Part shown: positions 1 to 4,889 of the stretch, in pieces
Numbering within the stretch: the first letter of the stretch is position 1
How the letters are laid out: each line of letters opens with the position of its first letter
DNA from: Desulfotomaculaceae bacterium
Lineage (GTDB): Bacteria > Bacillota > Desulfotomaculia > Desulfotomaculales > Pelotomaculaceae
Assembly: GCA_028704035.1 (NCBI GenBank)
Contig: JAQVLS010000112.1
Location: 1 to 5,831, forward strand
Length of the DNA: 5,831 nt
Direction: 5' to 3'
Notes under the pieces: model-generated
The model's input: only the letters and a program-made list of their open reading frames with translations
Databases searched by the model: none
Told to the model about the DNA's origin: nothing
Translations under genes and position numbers: made by a program

Positions 1-61
1 TGACGCAGCCACTGGCGAGGACCGTCAGTGTTAAGGCAATTATAAAACAGGTTGATTTCAT
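1..61 (-). CDS. Lipoprotein, N-terminal fragment (runs off the window)
   Basis: An ATG at 61-59 overlaps the TGA stop (60-58) of the upstream stalk-protein gene as ATGA, and the frame stays open to the window edge. The 20 visible codons read MKSTCFIIALTLTVLASGCV. This is a short lipoprotein signal peptide: Lys2, a hydrophobic core from about residue 6 to 15, then L-A-S-G-C with Cys19 as the probable lipidated residue. The site fits the relaxed PROSITE lipoprotein pattern, although position -3 is Ala rather than the more usual Leu. The expected mature protein would be tethered to the outer face of the cytoplasmic membrane. No good Shine-Dalgarno sequence precedes the ATG, which fits translational coupling to the upstream gene. 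The function cannot be told because the mature part lies outside the window. Confidence 0.72.
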   Translation of the reverse strand, partial: MKSTCFIIALTLTVLASGCV

Positions 62-1839
62 TTAAAGCTTACCGTACAAATGTCAATGTCTTCATAAATA
101 CCTTCTTTGAGATATGACGCTTTAGCGTTATAGAGAGGTTTTCCGTCCAGCGCTATCCTTGCCTTGACTATGGGCGGTTGAGCGGGGTTTTGTTCATTGC
201 CCGGGCGCCCCGGGATCTGTTCGGTTACTATCTCTTTTACATATTTGAGACCAGGGCTTTCGATAATTGGTATCTCTTTTAAACTGTCTCCCACTTCTGC
301 ATTCAAAAAGCTAAACTCCAACTCATTTGCTCGTTCATCGTACCGGACTGTTGTATACGGCAGCCGCCCGCCGCCGGCAAGGATTTCTCCCGCTGCGGGC
401 TTAAACTCAAAAACAACTGACTCGTCCTGAATTTTAATGTCGTTTAGAGTTTGCTTCCAGCCATCCTTCCCGAAAGCAATATCTTCTTTTTCATTCAAGG
501 GTAGGAAAGGTTCCTCCCTTCGTAATTCTTCGGTGTTGGGATTGTAAGCTAACAGGTAGGGAAACTGGTAGTTGCCGGTGTCATCGCCTCCCCTGGCGGT
601 AAACCAGAGTTCCCCGTCTTTGTATTCTTTAAATTCTGCAGTCTCAATAAAGCTGACGATGTGCTTCATCTTATTAAATGACGGGTGATTAAGATAATAA
701 TCGCGATCGCCGGACGTTCCCCTCTCTACCAATGTATAATTGTCGCCGACAACGATACTGTCATTCAAAAAGCTAAACTCGGGTTTCAGCATATCGCTCA
801 ACACTGAAAACTCAACCGGAAACTCCTGTATACCGGCGGCATAGGGCCAATGTTCGTACTGCTGGAAATAGATCACAACCGCGTCATTGGACAGGTAAAA
901 ATCATGGTCGTCTTTGATGGTCTGGAAGGGCGTATTTTCATACAGTAATCCTTCCTTTACCCGTTCATTGATTTCATTCCTGACGTTAGCGCTGACAAAA
1001 GAAACGTAGTCCGCGTCAGCTTTCATCAGGTCCTTGAGCTTGTACTCTGCACCCGTGTTCAGGTTGAAGGTACGGGAGCTTTGCACCGTCAGGCCATGCG
1101 CCCCTCCGGTGTACTGGTAATTAAGGAATACAACGCTCAGCAGTCCGTTTTGGTTATATTTGAGCCTGTAGTCGAAATAGGTCTCACACTTGTTTGGGCT
1201 GCCATACCCGGAGGCTCTATCCATTTCCATTTCAACTGCATTTTTCAGCCCTTCCTGCCTGGCTGCCAAGGCTGCTTCCTGGAAAATTGAATTTATGCTG
1301 TCCTGCACGGTTTTGTCGGCTAAACCGTCAATCTGCGGATACTGCAAGTTTATCTTGATTATCTCGTTCTCAGATGCCTCTTTTTGTGTTTTTATGGAAA
1401 TTGCATTCTCGTGTATACTGTAAAGTTGAATTGTGTTATTTTGCTTATCCCAACGCATCTCAAGTCCAAAATTGATGGAGAAAAAGCCCAGGCCCTGGTA
1501 CGTCCTGTCTGCGATTATTTTGTAATCCCCGTCCGCATAATAGACATGGTCACCTGCGGTTATTTTGAGATTGTTTGTTAAATCGATCATTATATTTCCC
1601 CCGGGCTTGCTGACGGAAATCGTCTTATCCGTTTCCGACCACTGTATTTCATAGCCCAGCGTTTCACCGATCGTCCGTAGCGGCAGATAAACATTACTCC
1701 TGTCAATATAGGCGGCAGCTTCAATTTTAGTGCCGTCCAGCACGATTGCAGACTGGCTGTCAACTGCCGCAAAGCCAACAGCGCACATAGACAGGACCAA
1801 CGAAACAACGATCCCCGCTAAACAAATTTTTTTCATCAT
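58..1839 (-). CDS. Secreted stalk-domain protein with DUF4163/DUF3298 (RsiV-like) region
   Basis: This 593-residue exported protein starts with a signal peptide (residues 1 to about 24: KK, a hydrophobic core, then VGFA). Residues about 30-140 look like a copper amine oxidase N-terminal-type domain, with a VYLPLRTIGETLGYEIQW stretch at 50-67 and a second strand set ending DKQNNTIQLY at 131-140. This domain is a non-catalytic surface module in many Firmicutes. Residues about 147-350 match DUF4163 followed by DUF3298, with the hallmark YTGGAHG at 243-249. The same pair forms the extracytoplasmic part of the anti-sigma factor RsiV and is found in the deacetylase PdaC. I see neither a polysaccharide deacetylase domain nor a transmembrane anti-sigma helix. 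Residues about 355-593 are unassigned; 543-555 form a Pro/Gly/Asn/Gln-rich linker before a small C-terminal module. GGAAGGA at 1857-1851, 11 nt upstream, favours the first of two tandem ATGs. The stop overlaps the lipoprotein start. The role is inferred: envelope binding or sensing. Confidence 0.85.
   Translation of the reverse strand: MMKKICLAGIVVSLVLSMCAVGFAAVDSQSAIVLDGTKIEAAAYIDRSNVYLPLRTIGETLGYEIQWSETDKTISVSKPGGNIMIDLTNNLKITAGDHVYYADGDYKIIADRTYQGLGFFSINFGLEMRWDKQNNTIQLYSIHENAISIKTQKEASENEIIKINLQYPQIDGLADKTVQDSINSIFQEAALAARQEGLKNAVEMEMDRASGYGSPNKCETYFDYRLKYNQNGLLSVVFLNYQYTGGAHGLTVQSSRTFNLNTGAEYKLKDLMKADADYVSFVSANVRNEINERVKEGLLYENTPFQTIKDDHDFYLSNDAVVIYFQQYEHWPYAAGIQEFPVEFSVLSDMLKPEFSFLNDSIVVGDNYTLVERGTSGDRDYYLNHPSFNKMKHIVSFIETAEFKEYKDGELWFTARGGDDTGNYQFPYLLAYNPNTEELRREEPFLPLNEKEDIAFGKDGWKQTLNDIKIQDESVVFEFKPAAGEILAGGGRLPYTTVRYDERANELEFSFLNAEVGDSLKEIPIIESPGLKYVKEIVTEQIPGRPGNEQNPAQPPIVKARIALDGKPLYNAKASYLKEGIYEDIDICTVSFK
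300..318. repeat. 19-nt direct repeat, copy 1
   Basis: CATTCAAAAAGCTAAACTC occurs here and, identically and in the same orientation, at 762-780. Both copies lie in the stalk-protein gene and in the same reading frame. On the coding strand this copy encodes the E-F-S-F-L-N of residues 508-513, followed three residues later by V-G-D. The flanks on either side are not similar. Confidence 0.85.
762..780. repeat. 19-nt direct repeat, copy 2
   Basis: This is the second exact copy of the 19-mer at 300-318, offset by 462 nt (154 codons, in frame). It encodes E-F-S-F-L-N at residues 354-359, followed by a V-V-G-D. Together the two copies mark the borders of a 154-residue unit in the unassigned C-terminal part of the protein. 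Confidence 0.85.
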
Positions 1840-1850
1840 CCCATCGACTC

Positions 1851-1857
1851 TCCTTCC
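1851..1857 (-). promoter_or_regulatory. Ribosome binding site of the stalk-protein gene
   Basis: The minus strand reads GGAAGGA here, ending 11 nt before the ATG at 1839 and 14 nt before the second ATG at 1836. It supports initiation at the first of the two tandem ATGs. Confidence 0.6.
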
Positions 1858-2046
1858 CGGTATTAAACGTTATAGCTGAAACTATTGTGGGCACGCCTTA
1901 CGGTCCTCTAGGATTTACATGGCTGATCTTCTTTTTACAAATGCAGATTTTGTCAGTATATCCCGCACGACAGATTACTTGCGGCATACTGGCTGTAGGT
2001 GCGGCAATTAAGCTTGGGGTCCATGTGGTGCGCATAAAAATTTCTA

Positions 2047-2772
2047 TCAGTTCATCCTGGGGTAGCGGAAATGGTACGCCAAAGGGGAAGGCCAGGTCAG
2101 CAGGCCATTGTCTTCCCTGGTACGGGGTCCAGCGTTGTGGATCAACAAGGGAACCCCGTCCGCCCGCCTCTTATCCGAAACCACTCCAACGTGATCATAG
2201 GGCGGACCAAATACAACTATGTCACCTCCCTGCCACTGCTTTAAATTCTCCGCATCCCACGGCCTTATTTCTACAGTTAACTGTTCAGCGTATTTTTTGA
2301 AAAACGACTCTTGGTTCGGCACCCGCCTGAAATCAATATTGGGCTCCGGCGCGCCATCAACCCGGGGATAATCCTCCGGATGTTCCTGGATATCCCGGTC
2401 CATCATCTCTTTTAATTCGTACCCGGCGTTTTGCAGCGCCCTCCAGATCACGTCAGTGCAGACACCCTCGTTTTCAGGCGGATACCCCCCGGCGTAATAG
2501 GCGTCCTTATATGTCGGCTTCGCTTCCAGATCCTTGCGCGCGCCCTGGACAATATCATCCAGATCGTAGATCCCGTCGCCGTCCTGGTCACTTGCCAGCA
2601 CAACTTTTTCAACAACGAGGTGTTTTTCAACTAACCCGTGCAAATTCAAAGGGAGTCTGTTATAACTATTGCTTTGCCACTTATACAAAACAAATAATAA
2701 TAACGCGGCGGTAATGAAAACCAGGGTTTTTGTTAAACGGTTAAATTTTTTATTATCCTTTATAATAGCCAC
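2047..2772 (-). CDS. DUF1287 family protein, membrane-anchored, probable NlpC/P60-like hydrolase
   Basis: This is a 241-residue protein of the DUF1287 family. A basic N-terminus and one hydrophobic helix (about residues 15-31) suggest export with an N-terminal anchor. Residues 62-73 (DQDGDGIYDLDD) form an Asp-rich loop like those of Ca-binding EF-hand or dockerin sites; a related DGI.D loop is, as I recall, common in DUF1287 proteins of Firmicutes. Family motifs follow: GGYPPENEGVCTDVIWRAL (95-113), NIDFRRV (145-151), GGDIVVF (182-188), DHVGVVSD (193-200) and IHNAG (211-215). Cys105 with His194 and possibly His212 would make an NlpC/P60-like Cys-His centre; that assignment is inference, and no substrate is known to me. 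The start is GTG at 2772. The nearest purine-rich site, AAAAGGAA (2800-2793), lies 20 nt upstream, which is too far to be convincing, and no better in-frame start is visible. The gene lies 102 nt after the DUF881 pair. Confidence 0.85.
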   Translation of the reverse strand: MAIIKDNKKFNRLTKTLVFITAALLLFVLYKWQSNSYNRLPLNLHGLVEKHLVVEKVVLASDQDGDGIYDLDDIVQGARKDLEAKPTYKDAYYAGGYPPENEGVCTDVIWRALQNAGYELKEMMDRDIQEHPEDYPRVDGAPEPNIDFRRVPNQESFFKKYAEQLTVEIRPWDAENLKQWQGGDIVVFGPPYDHVGVVSDKRRADGVPLLIHNAGPRTREDNGLLTWPSPLAYHFRYPRMN

Positions 2773-2863
2773 CCTAATTACAAGGTATTTTCTTCCTTTT
2801 AATAAACATTTTATTTAAAGGAGCGTTAATTTTATCCTATTCGTTGTTTGGTCCGTGATTGCC

Positions 2864-2875
2864 GTATGTACATAC
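2864..2875. repeat. Perfect 12-bp palindrome at the end of the second DUF881 gene
   Basis: GTATGTACATAC is fully self-complementary and ends on the first base of the TAG stop (2877-2875) of the DUF881 gene. It has no GC-rich stem or T-run, so it is not a terminator. It may be a protein-binding site or chance. Confidence 0.3.
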
Positions 2876-3582
2876 TAATATTCCTTAACAAGCTCTGCAT
2901 TTTCAAAATACAACTCATCTGTAAAAGCCGGTATTACAACCTCATTTTTCTCCAGCGTTTCAACTGAAATGCCGCATTCATTCAGATAATCATTTAGACC
3001 TTCTTTTAATTCCAACCTGCCCTTTAGAGCGGAGACTTCGCCGATGGCGATAATATGGTAAGGGGGTGAGAGGGGGGCGCCGTTAACGTTGATATGGCTG
3101 CCGGCCAGGCGTACCTCGCTGACGGCCGTGATCCGCTGTCCGTTTATGGCCACAGCTTTGGCGCCGGCGTTACATAATTCGTTTACTATTTTTAAAAGGT
3201 GTATGTCGGTGATGTTTTGCAGGGCATGAACTGTACTTAGTCCGGCCTGTCCGGGGTAACTTTGCACAACCAACTCCACGCCCGGTCCGGTAACCTGGGA
3301 TAAGCCGCCAAATCGTTTTATTTTGGCAAGTTCTAATCTCAGTGCTTCCTCAGCCTCTTTCTGTCCGATCACTGTTTGATCGAGTTTGGCAGAAAGATCA
3401 GTAATTTCCAGCTGCATTTCATACAAGTCCTCTACCAAACTTTTTTTCTCCATGGCTAATACCTGTTCCCGTTCACCGGTAATAGCAGCATTACCGAAAT
3501 TGGTAACCCGCAGCTGGAAACCCAGCATCACTCCTAGCATAAAGACAATTACGGCAAAAGAAAAGAAAAAAGACCTGTTCAA
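2875..3582 (-). CDS. DUF881 (UPF0749, YlxW/YlxX-like) membrane protein, second copy
   Basis: This is a 235-residue DUF881 protein. One transmembrane helix (about residues 4-21) is followed by a charged, heptad-like stretch (about 37-85, rich in Glu, Leu and Lys) likely to form a coiled coil. The globular domain comes next: VTGPGVELVV (97-106), VNELCNAGAKAVAINGQRI (133-151), PPYHIIAIG (173-181) and VVIPAF (215-220). The family's function is not established; its members lie in the divIB-ftsA-ftsZ region of Bacillus, which suggests a link to envelope or division. I chose TTG at 3582-3580 because AGAGGG (3594-3589) sits 6 nt before it and the protein then starts just ahead of the membrane helix, as is normal here. 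The frame is open to an ATG at 3690, but that start would overlap the upstream gene by 95 nt and add 36 residues unlike the family. Only 13 nt separate it from the first copy, so the two are almost certainly co-transcribed. Confidence 0.88.
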   Translation of the reverse strand: MNRSFFFSFAVIVFMLGVMLGFQLRVTNFGNAAITGEREQVLAMEKKSLVEDLYEMQLEITDLSAKLDQTVIGQKEAEEALRLELAKIKRFGGLSQVTGPGVELVVQSYPGQAGLSTVHALQNITDIHLLKIVNELCNAGAKAVAINGQRITAVSEVRLAGSHINVNGAPLSPPYHIIAIGEVSALKGRLELKEGLNDYLNECGISVETLEKNEVVIPAFTDELYFENAELVKEY

Positions 3583-3588
3583 ATCAAA

Positions 3589-3594
3589 CCCTCT
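3589..3594 (-). promoter_or_regulatory. Ribosome binding site deciding a TTG start
   Basis: AGAGGG on the minus strand lies 6 nt upstream of the TTG at 3582 and just after the TAA of the first DUF881 gene (3598-3596). It is the main reason for preferring the short TTG start to the distant ATG at 3690. Confidence 0.6.
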
Positions 3595-3595
3595 T

Positions 3596-4291
3596 TTATA
3601 ACATTTTAATACTGCCTTTATAGGCCGGTATAGTAATATTCTTCGACTTTTTAATTGAAACCTGGATACCGCAATATTGTAAAAACTCAACCACCCCGCC
3701 TCTCATCTTCAAGGCCCCTTCCAGGGACTCAGGGCTGCCGATGGCAGTTATGACAAAGGGAGGGACAAGCGCTTTTTTATTTATACTGATGGATGGCCCG
3801 CTGCAGCTGATCCCGGTGGTGGCTGTGAGACGTTGATTGTTTACCGCAATAGCCTCGGCCCCGGCTGCTTTCAATTCGTTGACAACTCTTAATATATCTT
3901 CATCATGTACAAGGTAGTAGTTGGGGTTTTCGCCTGGTTTCTGTATAGCGCTGCTGTCTTGCAGGGTTACCTCCACACCGCTGCCTGTCAATCCGGTTAT
4001 CCCCGCAAAAATCATGGCGTGCTCAATATCTTCTTTACCTGGAGGCGCAGGGGATCCTGCTGCAAGCATATTTTCCAACTGCCCGCGCATCCTGGTCAAT
4101 TGCGCATGCAGGACATCGCGTTCCTTTTTCATCTGGTCGACCTGGACTGTTAATTCCCGAGTTCTCTGGATCGACTCGTTGTACTGTATGTTCCTGACGA
4201 CCCGGAATTGTACATAAAGAATAATTCCAAAAATGATGCCCACCAGGGCAATCCACCAGTAAAATTTTTTCAGCTTACTGAGTTCAGCCAT
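3596..4291 (-). CDS. DUF881 (UPF0749, YlxW/YlxX-like) membrane protein, first copy
   Basis: This is a 231-residue DUF881 protein. It has a short basic N-terminus, one transmembrane helix (about residues 11-28) and a charged heptad-like segment (about 40-76) suggesting a coiled coil. The conserved domain carries ITGLTGSGVEVTLQD (98-112), VVNELKAAGAEAIAVNNQRL (136-155), PPFVITAIG (177-185) and NITIPAY (218-224). The order and motifs match the second copy, so the two are paralogues, and both have Cys in the C-terminal .CGI.V motif. The start at 4291 follows AAAGGAG (4302-4296) by 4 nt, slightly close. An in-frame ATG at 4315 would add eight residues and has only a weak GGTGGA upstream. The first of the pair usually follows ftsQ/divIB; here it follows a YgbA-like gene across a 177-nt gap, so the usual division cluster is absent. 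No clear sigma-A promoter is visible in that gap. Confidence 0.88.
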   Translation of the reverse strand: MAELSKLKKFYWWIALVGIIFGIILYVQFRVVRNIQYNESIQRTRELTVQVDQMKKERDVLHAQLTRMRGQLENMLAAGSPAPPGKEDIEHAMIFAGITGLTGSGVEVTLQDSSAIQKPGENPNYYLVHDEDILRVVNELKAAGAEAIAVNNQRLTATTGISCSGPSISINKKALVPPFVITAIGSPESLEGALKMRGGVVEFLQYCGIQVSIKKSKNITIPAYKGSIKML

Positions 4292-4295
4292 ACGG

Positions 4296-4302
4296 CTCCT
4301 TT
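4296..4302 (-). promoter_or_regulatory. Ribosome binding site of the first DUF881 gene
   Basis: AAAGGAG on the minus strand lies 4 nt before the ATG at 4291. It is the strongest Shine-Dalgarno match near this gene and supports the internal start over the ATG at 4315, which it would otherwise sit inside. Confidence 0.5.
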
Positions 4303-4330
4303 CTTGGCCAGGCATTTATCTTCCACCAAA

Positions 4331-4359
4331 CCAATTAATATATATCCCTTATATATTGG
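4331..4359. repeat. AT-rich imperfect inverted repeat upstream of the DUF881 pair
   Basis: The left arm CCAAT-TA-ATATA (from 4331) pairs with TATATATTGG (4350-4359) apart from a two-base TA bulge, around a short TCCC-containing centre. It lies 40-68 nt upstream of the ATG at 4291, where a promoter or operator would be expected. It contains -10-like TATATA but has no matching -35. Confidence 0.35.
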
Positions 4360-4432
4360 ACGGTGTGATAGACAGAGGGGTTCACAAGAAACGACCTAAT
4401 GAAACAATTTATCTAAAATCCCCCTCCTCTCT

Positions 4433-4466
4433 CTGGAAAACAATGCCGGAATGAGGCTTGTTCCAG
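4433..4466 (-). terminator. Hairpin 2 nt after the YgbA-like gene, possible terminator
   Basis: On the minus strand CTGGAACAA pairs with TTGTTTTCCAG (two-base bulge), and GCC pairs with GGC nearer the loop, giving about 12 base pairs starting 2 nt after the TAG stop. No T-run follows on either strand: the minus strand continues AGAGAGGAGGGGG. It is therefore not a textbook intrinsic terminator and may instead protect or punctuate the 3' end of the transcript. Confidence 0.4.
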
Positions 4467-4468
4467 GG

Positions 4469-4798
4469 CTAATTAACAGGCGCCCTTTTTTTATTTTTTA
4501 TGAAGTGGCGGACTGCATCAAGGGGGTGATAAAAGATCATTCTTGGCCCTGCGTATCTCATTATTTTTTTAACTCGCTCCCGCAAATCTGGTTTGTAACA
4601 ATGAACCGGACATTTTCCACAGGTAGGCTTATCAGCCCCAAATCTGCACAAATCCAAACGTTTACAAGCATAGTTCAACAGGCCCCGGCAATCTTCACAA
4701 AGGGCTTTATCACAGCGATGCTGGTTTCTGCAATATAGATTAATCATCTTTCTAAGGGTGTCTTTTTCCCTTTCCATGGCGCTTTTCGATAAATTCAT
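4469..4798 (-). CDS. YgbA-like nitrous oxide-stimulated promoter family protein
   Basis: This is a 109-residue cysteine-rich protein matching the YgbA 'nitrous oxide-stimulated promoter' family. Family motifs run nearly end to end: EREKDTLRKMINLYC (9-23), C-E-D-C (34-37), the YACKRLDLCRFG stretch (43-54), KPTCGKCPVHCYKP (57-70) and MRYAGPRM (80-87), then a conserved HP...H. Nine cysteines (23, 29, 34, 37, 45, 51, 60, 63, 67) could bind a metal or iron-sulfur cluster; this is inference. In Escherichia coli, ygbA belongs to the nitric-oxide-responsive NsrR regulon; the biochemical role is not settled. The ATG at 4798 has GGGAGG (4811-4806) 7 nt upstream. The frame stays open to an ATG at 4960, but that extension overlaps the helicase gene and lies outside the family. 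Its length is normal. The downstream hairpin suggests it ends its own transcript. Confidence 0.88.
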   Translation of the reverse strand: MNLSKSAMEREKDTLRKMINLYCRNQHRCDKALCEDCRGLLNYACKRLDLCRFGADKPTCGKCPVHCYKPDLRERVKKIMRYAGPRMIFYHPLDAVRHFIKNKKRAPVN

Positions 4799-4805
4799 AG
4801 ATCTG

Positions 4806-4811
4806 CCTCCC
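4806..4811 (-). promoter_or_regulatory. Ribosome binding site of the YgbA-like gene
   Basis: GGGAGG on the minus strand lies 7 nt before the ATG at 4798. It fixes the 109-residue start against the longer open frame that would overlap the helicase gene. Confidence 0.7.
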
Positions 4812-4871
4812 TGTAGAAGCAAGCTTATACCAATATAATGCCACATTCGCACGATAGTTTTGGGCTTCAGT

Positions 4872-4882
4872 TTGCATGGCAA
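4872..4882. repeat. Small inverted repeat upstream of the YgbA-like gene
   Basis: TTGC-ATG-GCAA is a perfect 4-bp-arm dyad about 75-85 nt before the ATG, in the 91-nt gap after the helicase stop. It sits where an operator could lie but does not match any NsrR or HcpR site I know. Confidence 0.2.
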
Positions 4883-4889
4883 CCTTAAC

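Noticed and set aside
58..1839. Copper amine oxidase enzyme
   Set aside because: Only the N-terminal stalk-type domain is present. There is no catalytic domain and no topaquinone N-Y-(D/E) site context, so no oxidase activity should be inferred.
1869..1874. TATAAC as a -10 box for the stalk-protein gene
   Set aside because: No -35-like hexamer lies 16-18 nt upstream on the minus strand, so a lone TATAAC is not enough.
1887..2300. Plus-strand 137-codon open frame
   Set aside because: Its second half is the antisense of the DUF1287 gene. It starts at GTG with no Shine-Dalgarno site, and its first half matches no family I know.
2773..2874. Promoter for the DUF1287 gene
   Set aside because: Several TAAAAT-like -10 candidates occur in this AT-rich gap, but none has a fitting -35 for sigma-A, and I saw no convincing sporulation sigma-factor boxes.
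4364..4386. TGTGA-N13-TCACA as a CRP/FNR-type operator
   Set aside because: The spacer is 13 nt instead of 6, and 5-bp arms at this distance arise often by chance.
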